Source of the DNA: AWTP1-18 sp036518635
GTDB lineage: Bacteria; Pseudomonadota; Gammaproteobacteria; Burkholderiales; Rhodocyclaceae
DNA length: 27,212 nucleotides
Assembly (NCBI GenBank): GCA_036518635.1
Contig: DATDMT010000045.1
Location: 1 to 27,212, forward strand
Reading direction: 5' to 3'
Below, piece by piece: positions 8,610-16,984 of this stretch. The notes under the pieces were generated by a model. It made no database searches, was not told the origin of the DNA, and saw nothing but the letters and a program-made list of their open reading frames with translations. Positions within the stretch are counted from its first letter, which is position 1, and every line of letters begins with the position of its first letter. Position numbers and translations under genes: made by a program.

Positions 8610-9881
8610 TCAATCTGGCATTGCCCAATCGGAGAGAGTCTCGCACTTGAGGCCGAGCCGCCGCGCCAGAGCCTGGGCAAATTCGACGATTTCCCCCGGT
8701 TGTTCCCCGTCCTCCTCGCCGATGGTGCGGCGATAGCTGAATAGTTCGATTGCTTCCCGCTTATCCCAGGGCAGCAGGGCCACCGTGTGGTCGATCCGGG
8801 TCTTCTTGTAGGCCGGGCGGCTGACGCGCAACTGGACGCAGCGCAGTTCGGCAAAGCTCCAACTGCGGCGGAAGGGGATAAGCACCAGGAACCAGCGGGT
8901 GACCACCACCGTTTTTCGCTGGAAGTCGATCACCGTCCGGCAATAGGGCATCAGCATCAGGACCGCGCCCACCAGGCCGATCGGCAGAATCAGCAGGCCG
9001 AAGAGGAAAAACAGCGCCAGGGACTGATCCATCTGCTGGCGCCACTCGGCCTGGGTCCAGAAATACATCACGCAGAAGGTCAGCATCGTCGCGCCGAAGG
9101 CCAGGATGGCCAGGTAGCTAAGAAAGCCGGTGGGCACATAGCGGAAATGTTCGGCGTCGCTGGCCAGGTCCTGGCTGGCCTGCTCCGCCGCCGTCAGGAC
9201 GATCGGATCGCTGCGCTGCCGCCAGCGGCGGATGGCCGCCCCCAGCAGGGCCACGGCGACGACGCCGATGCCGGTGGAAATGACCGCCGGGGCGTACTGC
9301 TCCGGCAGCGAGGGCCGGTCGTAGCTGAGCTTGTCTAGGACCGCCTGGTCCGGATGCTGCGGGTCGTAGTACACCGTGGTCGGCTGGTCGAGGGGGTAGG
9401 GCGGCGGGCATTTGGCCACCGTCTTATCCGCCAGGCATTCCAGGTAGCGCAGGTAGGGCTGGCGGCTGAAGCCGGGTACCAGCGAGCCCACGCGCCGCTC
9501 TAAAGCCTCGAGGCTGTCGGCCTGGTAGAGGTCGGGCTTCATGCTGATCTGGCTGCCGATGTATTCGCGGCCGTCTACCCGGTAGCGGTATTTCACATGG
9601 GGGCCGTAGATATGGCCGCCGGCGCGGCCGGTGCTGGCTGAGCCGACCTGCAGCTCGAAGATCGTGCCCTCGGTGGCCGGCCATTCCGTCATGGCTCTGT
9701 GGCGCTCTTCGATCTCGCCCATGCTGGGCTGCTCGATCAGATGGAGCACACCGCCCACGGCGATGGCCAGGGCGCCGAAGACGAACAGGATCAGCATGCC
9801 CAGCATCATCAGGAAGTCCGCCACTGCGAACAGCCGGCCCAGCCAGCCCAGCAAGCCTTTGGGAGTGTCGTCGTCTGCCAT
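8610..9881 (-). CDS. DUF3592-like multi-pass membrane protein
   Basis: 423 residues. Hydrophobic segments lie at about 17-47, 195-217, 247-272 and 283-310, giving about four transmembrane helices. The part between the first two resembles the DUF3592 extracytoplasmic domain (EGTIFELQV, then HVKYRYRVDGREYIGSQI and a YYDPQHPDQAVL segment). The C-terminal 110 residues form a PH-like beta-rich part (VIDFQRKTVVVTRWFLVLIPFRRSWSF). The start lies 5 bp after the stop of the protease gene, so the two form an operon. Function is unknown; a shared role with the protease in envelope stress or quality control is only a guess. Confidence 0.75.
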   Translation of the reverse strand: MADDDTPKGLLGWLGRLFAVADFLMMLGMLILFVFGALAIAVGGVLHLIEQPSMGEIEERHRAMTEWPATEGTIFELQVGSASTGRAGGHIYGPHVKYRYRVDGREYIGSQISMKPDLYQADSLEALERRVGSLVPGFSRQPYLRYLECLADKTVAKCPPPYPLDQPTTVYYDPQHPDQAVLDKLSYDRPSLPEQYAPAVISTGIGVVAVALLGAAIRRWRQRSDPIVLTAAEQASQDLASDAEHFRYVPTGFLSYLAILAFGATMLTFCVMYFWTQAEWRQQMDQSLALFFLFGLLILPIGLVGAVLMLMPYCRTVIDFQRKTVVVTRWFLVLIPFRRSWSFAELRCVQLRVSRPAYKKTRIDHTVALLPWDKREAIELFSYRRTIGEEDGEQPGEIVEFAQALARRLGLKCETLSDWAMPD

Positions 9882-9886
9882 GGCTT

Positions 9887-10618
9887 TTAGTCTTCGCTCA
9901 GGGTCAGCAGGATGTCCGAGTACCAGGCGCAGTTGAGCCCGAGGGCTTCGTCCTGGGCCTGATCGCGGCCGCCGACATCGAGGCTGGCGGAGTGGATGCC
10001 GAGCAGCAGCCAGGGCAGGTCGCCGTGGGCCGCGCCCGGGGCGGCGATGCGCATCGCCACCGGCGCACCGCTGGTGCCGCGATGGGTGCGGGCATCGGTG
10101 AGGAAATAGCCCTGGCCCTTGAAGCGTAGGCCGAAGGCCGAGGCGACGATGGCCTGGCGCACCACCGGCATGTGGTGCAGCTCGTCGTGAAAGCCGAGGG
10201 GGAAGCCCACCACCAGCAGCGAGGAACCGACGTCCACCCGGTCATGGGGCCCTGGCAGATGCTCCGGCGTGAAGGCGCGGTAGAGCGCGGCGGCGGGCAG
10301 GGCGCTGCGGTCGATCTCGATCAGCGCCACGTCGATCTCGCCCGCCGCATCCTGGCCCTGGCGCCACAGGCTGCGGCCCTGCTGGTAGAGCGGAATCGAA
10401 AAGCCGGTGGCGGCGGCGATGTTGTGCGGATCGATGTGCAGCTCGATCTCGATCCGGTCGGGATAGTGCTTGCTCGGCGCGTCGAACATCACATGGCGGC
10501 TGGTGACCAGGAACAGCCGGCCGTTGCGGGCGAAGAAAAAACCGCTGGCATTGGTCAGCGGCCGCTGACCCTCGAAGGTGTACAGATGGGTGGCGGTGAG
10601 GAGGATGGTTTCGATCAT
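9887..10618 (-). CDS. Cytoplasmic trypsin-like serine protease
   Basis: 243 residues with no signal peptide or membrane segment. The S1-type catalytic triad can be read as H42 (LVTSRHV), D96 (EIDVALIEID) and S183 in RGTSGAPV. The last replaces the usual GNSGGP with GTSGAP, a form seen in some S1 and S7-like relatives. The first beta-barrel carries SGFFFARNGRLFLVTS, as in trypsin-like proteases that open with SGFFF. It is the first gene of a two-gene operon with the DUF3592-like membrane protein. The substrate is not known. Activity is likely but not certain because of the altered Ser loop. Confidence 0.82.
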   Translation of the reverse strand: MIETILLTATHLYTFEGQRPLTNASGFFFARNGRLFLVTSRHVMFDAPSKHYPDRIEIELHIDPHNIAAATGFSIPLYQQGRSLWRQGQDAAGEIDVALIEIDRSALPAAALYRAFTPEHLPGPHDRVDVGSSLLVVGFPLGFHDELHHMPVVRQAIVASAFGLRFKGQGYFLTDARTHRGTSGAPVAMRIAAPGAAHGDLPWLLLGIHSASLDVGGRDQAQDEALGLNCAWYSDILLTLSED

Positions 10619-10754
10619 GGTCGGTTTTCGGTGTCGAGGGGGCCGGGGTGCCGCCCCGCAGCTTGCCCGCCGGGATTGTGCGCCCGCGGCCGGCGATTAG
10701 GGCTCCACTGTAAATTCCCAGGCTTAAATTAGGGGCTATGGCAGAATCGGCCGC

Positions 10755-13700
10755 ATGAAGCTGCAAGTCAAAATCTGGCTGGGTGCAGGGGCGGTGATCG
10801 GTTCGATCATGGCTGTCGACCTGTATCTGGGCTACCGCTCGATCGAAGCGGATGTGCGCGCCAGCCTGGACGGTGAAGCGCGCATCGTGCGGGCGATGCT
10901 GATGGCCACCCGCCGCGTCTATCACCAGCAGTTCATCGACAGCGGCTTGCCGGTCACCGACAAGACCGTCGGTTTTCTGCCGGCCCATGCGCTGTCGCGC
11001 ATCTCGGCGGAGTTCCCGAACTGGATCAAGAGCGGGCTGCGCTTCAACAACGTCTCGGACCGGCCGCGCAATCCCCACAACCAGGCCGACGCCGACGAGC
11101 TGGCGGCGATGGACTGGTTCCGCGCCAACCCCAAGGCGGCGGACCACATCAGCGAGATTCGCAGCGCCGGCGGCACGGAGTATTACCACTTCACCGCGCC
11201 GATCTGGATCGAACCCTATTGCCTGCGCTGTCATGGCGAACGCGCCAAGGCGCCGCCGTCGATCAGCAGTGCCTACGACGCCGCCTACGGCTACAAGCTC
11301 GGTGAGCTGCGTGGCGTGATGAGCATCAAGCTGCCGATGGATGAACTGCGCGCTGAGGCGCGCGCCGCCTGGTGGCAGCGCTTCGGCATCCGCGGCGGCG
11401 GCTACCTGCTGCTGCTGTTGCTGCTCGGCAGCCTGATGCAGCGGCTGGTGGTGCGCCCGCTGCGGCACTTGCAAGGGGTGGCGCAGCAACTCGGCGAGGG
11501 AACCCTGACCGCCCGCGCCACGGTGACCACCCACGACGAGGTGGCCCTGCTCGCCGCCAGCTTCAACGAGATGGCCGACGCCATCGCCCGGCGCGACGCC
11601 CATGTCGCCCAGCTCAACCGCATCTATGCGGCCCTGTCGGCCACCAACCAGACCATCGTCCGGGTGGACAACGAACTGGAACTGCTGTGCAGCATCTGCA
11701 GCATCGCGGTCGAATACGGCGGCATGCGGTTGGCCTGGGTTGGGCGGCGCGACCGGGCCAGCGAGCGCATCGTCGTGGCCGAATGCTGCGGCAGCGGCCT
11801 GGCCTATCTCGATGGGCTGTCGATCTCCCTCGATCCCGCCGACGAGGATTGCCGCGGGCCGATCGCCAGCGCCTGGCTGAGCCAGCATCCGGTGATCGTG
11901 CAGGATTTCTTCGCCGCCGAGTCCACCCGCCACTGGCACGAGCGCGCGCGCGCCTTCCAATGGGGATCGAGCGCGGCGTTTCCCATCATCCGTGGCGGCG
12001 AGGTGTTCTGGATACTCAGCCTTTACCACGCCGAGAAGAACGCCTTCGACGACAAGATGGTCGGGCTGCTGGGCGAGATGGCGACCGACATCGGCTTCGC
12101 CCTCGACAAGATCGACCTGATGGCCGAGCGGACGCGGATCGAGGCGGCGCTGCGCGAGAACGAAGAGAAATACCGCAATGTGCTGGAGACCTCGCAGGAC
12201 GGCTTCTGGCTCGCCGACCGCGCCGGCCGCCTGCTCGAAGTGAACGACGGCTATGTGGCGTTCTCCGGCTATACGCGGGAGGAGCTGCTGACGATGAAGA
12301 TCGCCGCGCTGGAGGCGGATGTGCAGCCGGCCGAGCTGGCGGCCCGGCTGGAGCGGATCGCCCAGGACGGCAGCGGTCTGTTCGAGGCCCGCCACCGCAC
12401 CAAGGACGGCGCGATCAAGGCAGTGGAAATCAGCGCCACCTTCGATCCGCGGCATGACGCCTGCTTCTCGATGTTCGTCCGCGACCTGTCGCAGCGTAAC
12501 GAGGCCGAGGAGCGCATCCAGCGCCTGGCTCACTTCGACACCCTGACCGGCCTGCCCAACCACAAGCGCTTCGCCGAGATGGCGCAGCAGGCCATCGCCC
12601 AGGCCCTGAGCGGCGGCGCGGCGCTGGGCCTGATGTTCATCGACATCGACCGCTTCAAGAACATCAACGACACCCTCGGCCATCGCATCGGCGACATGCT
12701 GCTGGTGGACCTGGCGCAGCGCCTGCAGCAGGTGCTGCGCCCGGAAGACACCCTGTCGCGTCTCGGCGGCGACGAGTTCCTGCTGCTGCTGCCCCATGCC
12801 ACGGCCGAGAGCGCCGCCCACATGGCGGAACAGTTGTCGGCGGCGGTGGCCCAGTCGGTGGTCCTCGACGGCCACGAACTGCTGGTCACCTCCACCATCG
12901 GTATCGCCCTGTATCCCGCCGACGGCGAGGATTTCGAAACCCTGCTGCGCAAGGCCGATACCGCCATCAACCGGGCCAAGCAGGACGGCCGCAGCAGCTA
13001 CCGCTTTTTCACCAGCGAGATGCAGCAACTGTCTGCCCGCAGCCTGCAACTCGAGGCCGAGCTGCGGCGCGCCCTGGAGCGCCGGCAACTGCTGCTGCAC
13101 TACCAGCCGCAGATCGATCTCGCCAGCGGCGCCGTGGTCGGGGTGGAAGCCCTGATCCGCTGGCAGCACCCGGAATTGGGCCTGATCTCGCCGGTCGAGT
13201 TCATCCCCATCGCGGAAAGCACCGGGCTGATCCTGCCGATCGGCGAATGGGTGATGCAAACCGCCCTCGGCCAGCTCCGCGCCTGGAACGAGGCCGGCCT
13301 GCCGCTGGGGCTGGTGGCGGTCAATCTGTCGGCCCTGCAGTTCCGCCAGGACAAGCTGCCGCAGACGGTGGCGCGCATCCTCGCCGAGGCCGGCTTGCCC
13401 GCTACCTGCCTGGAGCTCGAACTCACCGAGAGCATCGCCATGGAAGATCCGGCGAGCGCCGTGGTGATGATGGATGCGCTGCACAGCCAGGGGGTGCGGA
13501 TTTCCATCGACGATTTCGGCACCGGCTATTCCTCGCTCAACTACCTCAAGCGTTTCCATATCGACAAGCTCAAGGTGGACCAGTCCTTCGTCCGCGATCT
13601 GGCGAGCGACCCGGAAGGCGTCGCCATCGTCCAGGCCATCGTCAACCTCGCCGCGACGCTGAATTTCAAGACCATCGCCGAGGGGTGCGAGACCCCCGAA

Positions 13701-13826
13701 CAGTTGGCCATCCTCAAGGCCTGCGGCTGCGAGGAAATCCAGGGCTATCTGTTCAGCCGGCCGCTGCCGCCGGAAGCACTGGCCGCCTGGTTGCGTGCCT
13801 GGCGGCCGGAGCAGGCGACGGGCTGA
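10755..13826 (+). CDS. Heme-c sensor (DUF3365) with HAMP, GAF, PAS, GGDEF and EAL domains
   Basis: 1023 residues. One transmembrane helix at about 7-25 and a second at about 213-232 enclose a periplasmic domain of the DUF3365/Tll0287 type with a single c-heme site C156-L-R-C159-H160. HAMP follows at about 233-285, GAF at about 310-455 and PAS at about 471-585 (GFWLADRAGRLLEVN). The GGDEF domain (about 590-745) has an intact GGDEF at 671-675 and I-site RPED just before it. The EAL domain (about 762-1010) keeps E798-A-L, LTES, DDFGTGYSS and the late AEGCET segment, so both synthesis and breakdown of c-di-GMP look possible. It would sense redox or a small gas through the periplasmic heme. It is divergent from the protease gene. 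Confidence 0.93.
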   Translation: MKLQVKIWLGAGAVIGSIMAVDLYLGYRSIEADVRASLDGEARIVRAMLMATRRVYHQQFIDSGLPVTDKTVGFLPAHALSRISAEFPNWIKSGLRFNNVSDRPRNPHNQADADELAAMDWFRANPKAADHISEIRSAGGTEYYHFTAPIWIEPYCLRCHGERAKAPPSISSAYDAAYGYKLGELRGVMSIKLPMDELRAEARAAWWQRFGIRGGGYLLLLLLLGSLMQRLVVRPLRHLQGVAQQLGEGTLTARATVTTHDEVALLAASFNEMADAIARRDAHVAQLNRIYAALSATNQTIVRVDNELELLCSICSIAVEYGGMRLAWVGRRDRASERIVVAECCGSGLAYLDGLSISLDPADEDCRGPIASAWLSQHPVIVQDFFAAESTRHWHERARAFQWGSSAAFPIIRGGEVFWILSLYHAEKNAFDDKMVGLLGEMATDIGFALDKIDLMAERTRIEAALRENEEKYRNVLETSQDGFWLADRAGRLLEVNDGYVAFSGYTREELLTMKIAALEADVQPAELAARLERIAQDGSGLFEARHRTKDGAIKAVEISATFDPRHDACFSMFVRDLSQRNEAEERIQRLAHFDTLTGLPNHKRFAEMAQQAIAQALSGGAALGLMFIDIDRFKNINDTLGHRIGDMLLVDLAQRLQQVLRPEDTLSRLGGDEFLLLLPHATAESAAHMAEQLSAAVAQSVVLDGHELLVTSTIGIALYPADGEDFETLLRKADTAINRAKQDGRSSYRFFTSEMQQLSARSLQLEAELRRALERRQLLLHYQPQIDLASGAVVGVEALIRWQHPELGLISPVEFIPIAESTGLILPIGEWVMQTALGQLRAWNEAGLPLGLVAVNLSALQFRQDKLPQTVARILAEAGLPATCLELELTESIAMEDPASAVVMMDALHSQGVRISIDDFGTGYSSLNYLKRFHIDKLKVDQSFVRDLASDPEGVAIVQAIVNLAATLNFKTIAEGCETPEQLAILKACGCEEIQGYLFSRPLPPEALAAWLRAWRPEQATG

Positions 13827-13961
13827 CCCCGGCCGTCGTTGCCCGCCGCGGGCGGGCGTCCCGTTCCCGCCATGTCGTCTTTGCCACAGCGCAAGTGACT
13901 GATTCCCAAGGCCTGCGGCATGGCCCCCGACTTGCATCTGGGTGCGATCGGAGGGAATTCA

Positions 13962-15302
13962 ATGAAGCTTTATCTCGACTGGTCGTCCTACGAAAACGCC
14001 GGGCAGGGCGACGCCTATGCCGGCATTCCCAGCAGCGGCGGCGACTTCGCCAAGGCGGTGGCGGTCTGCATCAGCGACAAGCTGTGCCAGAGCAAGCCCA
14101 AGGGTGTGATGTGCCCCAGCTTCCGCGTCAGCGACGACCCGGCCCATTCGCCCGGCGAGCGGGTCAAGGCGCTGAAGGCCGCGCTCAACGGCGAACTCGG
14201 CGCGGTGCCCTTCGCTCGCAAGGAACTGGCGGCCGCCATGGAGCTTTGTGTCGGCTGCAAGGGCTGCAAGCGCGAGTGCGCCAACAGCGTGGACATGGCG
14301 GCGATCAAGATCGAATACCAGGCCCAGCGCAATGCCGTCCTCGGCACACCGCTGCGCGACCGCCTGTTCGCTGGCCTGCCGCGCTGGCTGCATCGCTGGC
14401 CCTTATTGCGCGCGCTGGTGCGGCTGCGCAACCGCCTGCCGCTGCTGGCGCGGCTGGGGGAACGCTGGCTCGGCATCGCCGCCAGCCGTCGTCTGCCGGA
14501 GCCGGCCGCCCAGCCCTATGCCCCGCCGCCGGCGGAGGCCGTCGGGCCGCGCGAAGTGCTGTTGTTCGTCGACACCTTCGCCCGCCACTTCGAACCCGAA
14601 ATTGCCGAGGCCGCCCATGCCGTGCTCACCGCCGCCGGCTATGCGGTGTCGGTGCTGGAACCGGCCGTGGGCGACGCCGATCCGCGGCGCCCGTTGTGCT
14701 GCGGCCGCACCTACCTCTCCCTCGGCCAGGTGGACCAAGCGCGGGAAGAAGCCCAACGCATGCTCGCCGCCCTGCGCCCGGCCCTCGCCAGCGGCGTGCC
14801 GGTGGTGGGCCTGGAACCTTCCTGCATCCTCTCCCTGCGCGACGAGCATCTGAAACTGGGCCTCGGCCCCGAGGCCGAAGCCCTGGCGAAGCAGGTCTGG
14901 CTGTTCGAGGAATTCATCGCCCGCGAACAGGAGCGAAAGCGTTTTGCCTTGACCTTCAAACCCCTCAATCGCCCGCGCACCCTGGTGCACGGCCATTGCC
15001 ACCAGAAGGCCGTGGGCGCGATGAAGTCGCTACGCAAGGTGCTGCGGCTGATCCCCGATTTCGAATTTGAATTCATCGAAGCCAGTTGCTGCGGCATGTC
15101 CGGCAGCTTCGGCCTGGATGCCGAACATGCGGCAGTCTCGCGGCAGATGGCGGAACTCGATCTGCTGCCGGCCTTGCGCGCCGAGCCGGAGGCGGCGGTG
15201 CTGGCGAACGGCTTTTCCTGCCGCCATCAGATTCTGGAAGGGGCAGAGCGCAAGGCGGTGCATGTGGCCTGTCTGTTGCGGGAGGCGATGGTGGTTGTGT
15301 AA
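13962..15302 (+). CDS. GlpC-like (Fe-S)-binding oxidoreductase with two CCG domains
   Basis: 446 residues from the ATG at 13962, which follows GGAGGGA. Two [4Fe-4S] sites are visible: the first through C36, C42 and C51 (with CPS), the second as CVGCKGCKREC at C96-C106. Two CCG (cysteine-rich) domains follow: CCGRTYLSLG and, near the end, CCGMSGSFG. The arrangement equals the C-terminal half of large FAD/Fe-S D-2-hydroxyacid dehydrogenases (with GVMCPSFR and HGHCHQKA), but no FAD domain is attached here, and none lies next to it. It likely moves electrons between a flavoprotein encoded elsewhere and the quinone pool. The first 35 residues are unlike typical members. Confidence 0.85.
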   Translation: MKLYLDWSSYENAGQGDAYAGIPSSGGDFAKAVAVCISDKLCQSKPKGVMCPSFRVSDDPAHSPGERVKALKAALNGELGAVPFARKELAAAMELCVGCKGCKRECANSVDMAAIKIEYQAQRNAVLGTPLRDRLFAGLPRWLHRWPLLRALVRLRNRLPLLARLGERWLGIAASRRLPEPAAQPYAPPPAEAVGPREVLLFVDTFARHFEPEIAEAAHAVLTAAGYAVSVLEPAVGDADPRRPLCCGRTYLSLGQVDQAREEAQRMLAALRPALASGVPVVGLEPSCILSLRDEHLKLGLGPEAEALAKQVWLFEEFIAREQERKRFALTFKPLNRPRTLVHGHCHQKAVGAMKSLRKVLRLIPDFEFEFIEASCCGMSGSFGLDAEHAAVSRQMAELDLLPALRAEPEAAVLANGFSCRHQILEGAERKAVHVACLLREAMVVV

Positions 15303-15339
15303 CGCTTGGGCACGGCGCGCTTGCCGCCGTCATCACAAT

Positions 15340-15402
15340 CCCGTTCGCCCCCGCAGCCCTTCGCTATATCCCCGTTCGTCCTTGAGCGGACCTTCGCCAT
15401 AT
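15340..15402 (+). repeat. Degenerate tandem repeat ahead of the left inverted repeat
   Basis: About two decayed units of roughly 30 nt, each beginning CCGTTCG and ending CTTCGC-ATAT, precede the REP core at 15405. They look like decayed copies of the REP-like element that starts the left inverted repeat. Confidence 0.35.
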
Positions 15403-15744
15403 CTCCGTTCGCCCTGAGCTTGTCGAAGGGCGTGCAACAAGTGGCACGGATTCAATATGGGATTGTCTTTCCCGCGCAAGCGATTAGTCGCTGAGCTTGA
15501 TCCAAGGCACAGCCGGGAGTTCGTCCCGGCAGCCGACCCACTTTCCTGTTATGCGACGAGGAAAGTAGGCAAAGGAGCGCACCCCGCCGCCCCGGTCCGA
15601 CTACGTCGGACTTCCCTCGCTCCAGAAGCTTCGCCGGGCCGGTGGCTAAACTCGCCTACGGCTCGGACAACGCCACCGGACTTCCCCCGTCGAAGCTTCC
15701 TCCGCTCGGCGTGGCAGAGGGGAAGCTAAACACCATCCGCATAG
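15403..15744 (+). repeat. Left 342-bp inverted repeat (structured element)
   Basis: The reverse complement of 19460-19801 matches this stretch over 342 bp at roughly 95% identity. It begins with a REP-like hairpin and contains further hairpins: GCCGGGA/TCCCGGC at 15512-15530, ACTTTCCT/AGGAAAGT at 15540-15566, GTCCGAC/GTCGGAC at 15595-15611, and a long imperfect one joining GAAGCTTCG...GCCGGTGGC with GCCACCGG...CGAAGCTTC (about 15625-15705). The reading frame across it is not thought to be coding. It may be a non-autonomous mobile element or a structured RNA. No target-site duplication was seen. Confidence 0.85.
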
Positions 15745-15942
15745 ACGCGGCCACCCCTTGTGGGTATGCTCATGGCGAATTTGATTCCCAGAGCAGACCG
15801 CGGCGATGATGGGTTTGTTCTTTCTTTTAGGCTGTACTAAATCTGATTACTTGCCTGATTTCAAAAGAGGAAATTTCAGCCATGGCTCGTTTTGAAACTG
15901 CCTTGACGCAATATTTCCCGTCTTTTAGGCGGTCTACTTAAC
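15745..15942 (+). other. Left boundary of the cassette array; possible attI remnant
   Basis: This 198-bp stretch joins the left inverted repeat to the first cassette core site GTTAGGC (15943-15949). It has no attC-like stem. The motif TCTTTTAGGC occurs twice in direct orientation (15823-15832 and 15921-15930), each followed by a TACT stretch and each ending in TTTAGGC, close to the integrase-bound core GTTAGGC. An unstructured region with integrase-like direct repeats next to the first cassette is what an attI site would look like, but no integrase gene is present. A weak -35-like TTGACG is at 15903. No coding gene seen. Confidence 0.35.
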
Positions 15943-15954
15943 GTTAGGCCTCTC

Positions 15955-16341
15955 GTGTCCGACGCTCTTTTCACCGCGGTAACGTTTTTGCTCAAGCTGG
16001 CGCTTGTCATCATCTGTTCCCCGTTGATCGGAGGGCTAGGGTTAATTACTGTGCCGTTCCGCTTGTGGCAAGCCGTGACTGGGCGGCTAATGGCTGGTTC
16101 TACAAATCTTGCCCCTCCAGCCAAGGCGTCTGTCCTTGCAGGCGTCGTTGCTATCTTTGCTGCGTCAATCGGGTGGGTAAGGTCCATCTATGAAATTTTT
16201 CAGGCGGTCACCTGCACATCGGCAGGGTGTGCCCTCGCTGGCCTTGGAGTGTTTTTTATTCTTAGCTTTTTCGGGAGCGTGTATGGCTTTGCTGAACTTC
16301 TGCTGTTTCCCGCCACGTTTCCGAGAACATCCGATGGCTAG
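15955..16341 (+). CDS. Cassette 1: small three-helix membrane protein, unknown
   Basis: 128 residues from a GTG start (12 bp after the core site GTTAGGC). Three hydrophobic segments lie at about 3-40, 55-80 and 92-120. The stop TAG sits directly at the R'' core of attC1, typical for a compact cassette. A second copy of the same gene lies in cassette 7 (18964-19350), with about 91% identical residues. The sequence is not recognised. It has no signal peptide cleavage site, so it is likely an inner-membrane protein. Like other cassettes it probably depends on an upstream promoter. Confidence 0.75.
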   Translation: MSDALFTAVTFLLKLALVIICSPLIGGLGLITVPFRLWQAVTGRLMAGSTNLAPPAKASVLAGVVAIFAASIGWVRSIYEIFQAVTCTSAGCALAGLGVFFILSFFGSVYGFAELLLFPATFPRTSDG

Positions 16342-16412
16342 CCTAACCCGCCGCTCCAGAGGGACGCTCCGCCGGCAAGCCGGCTTCGCGCCCCTGAGCT
16401 AGCACGTTCGGC
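16341..16412 (+). repeat. attC1 recombination site
   Basis: R'' GCCTAAC at 16341-16347 and R' GTTCGGC at 16406-16412, with an imperfect inner stem (CTCCAGAGGG/CCCCTGAG) and a GCCGGC-AA-GCCGGC tip. R'' is the complement of the first core of this cassette (GTTAGGC), the signature of integron cassette insertion. Confidence 0.85.
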
Positions 16413-16421
16413 CCCAAGACC

Positions 16422-16982
16422 ATGAGGCACCTTCGTTTCTTTTCCGTTTTTGTGCTGGCACCGGTTGCCGCGGGTGCGATTGCTGGAGACCTTCAACTTC
16501 CGCAGGGCACCGTGTGTTGGCCCCTCCACTTCTCCGGTATCACCTTAGGTATCTCGACAGACTCGCACGTACAACGGCTTCTCGGGAAAGGCGTGTCCCG
16601 CGCTGCCGACGGTGATACTGGAGGTCGCTATTACATTGACAAGAACGCCAAAGCCACATTGCATGTGGTGTCCTACACGGATTCCATCGTTGGAGAGGTA
16701 ACAATCTCTGAGGGTGTCAGTTCGGAAATTGGTGCTACCGAACGAACGAAAGCCGTAACGCCTTGGTTCAACCCCAAAGAAGGCTTTGGTAATTGGCATG
16801 CTCTACGCCTTGGCGCATCCAAGAGCGATGTGCTGAAGAACCTGGGAAAGCCCGAAAAAGAAATCTCCCCTGACGAATGGCAGTATTCGGTGGCATGCAC
16901 CTGCGAACTGCCCGAGTATTTCACTTTGTCGTTTAGGAGCGGTCGCCTTGTCAAAATCATTCTCTCCGCGCCACCCGGCTAG
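16422..16982 (+). CDS. Cassette 2: secreted protein, unknown
   Basis: 186 residues starting 9 bp after the core site. A Sec signal peptide (RHLRFFSVFVLAPVAAGAIAG) ends at about residue 22, so the product is periplasmic or secreted. The mature part holds two similar short repeats, ITLGISTDSHVQRLLGKG (about 39-56) and LRLGASKSDVLKNLGKPEK (about 128-146), a pattern of small-helix/strand repeats as in SmpA/OmlA (BamE) or beta-lactamase-inhibitor-like folds. The match is only in layout. No function can be assigned. Its own 3' core site is GCCGAAC, the complement of its 5' GTTCGGC. Confidence 0.7.
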   Translation: MRHLRFFSVFVLAPVAAGAIAGDLQLPQGTVCWPLHFSGITLGISTDSHVQRLLGKGVSRAADGDTGGRYYIDKNAKATLHVVSYTDSIVGEVTISEGVSSEIGATERTKAVTPWFNPKEGFGNWHALRLGASKSDVLKNLGKPEKEISPDEWQYSVACTCELPEYFTLSFRSGRLVKIILSAPPG

Positions 16983-16984
16983 GG

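Noticed and set aside
10242..13937. A 1231-codon minus-strand open frame opposite the large GGDEF-EAL sensor
   Set aside because: It is a shadow of a GC-rich gene: its translation is low-complexity (Gln/Gly/Ala/His/Arg) with no domain, while the plus-strand frame shows clear GGDEF, EAL and heme motifs.
15457..15729. A 90-codon open frame in the left inverted repeat, with its mirror at 19460-19747
   Set aside because: The frame crosses several hairpins, and the compensatory changes between the copies alter residues freely, so selection acts on the stem and not on a protein.
15903..15931. TTGACG with TAGGCG as a cassette promoter
   Set aside because: The -10 hexamer matches at only two or so positions, so it is not called as a promoter.
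15876..16187. Minus-strand frame in cassette 1, similar to one at 18768-19196
   Set aside because: The two look alike only because the plus-strand cassette gene is duplicated; the sense frame fits between core sites and has membrane helices.
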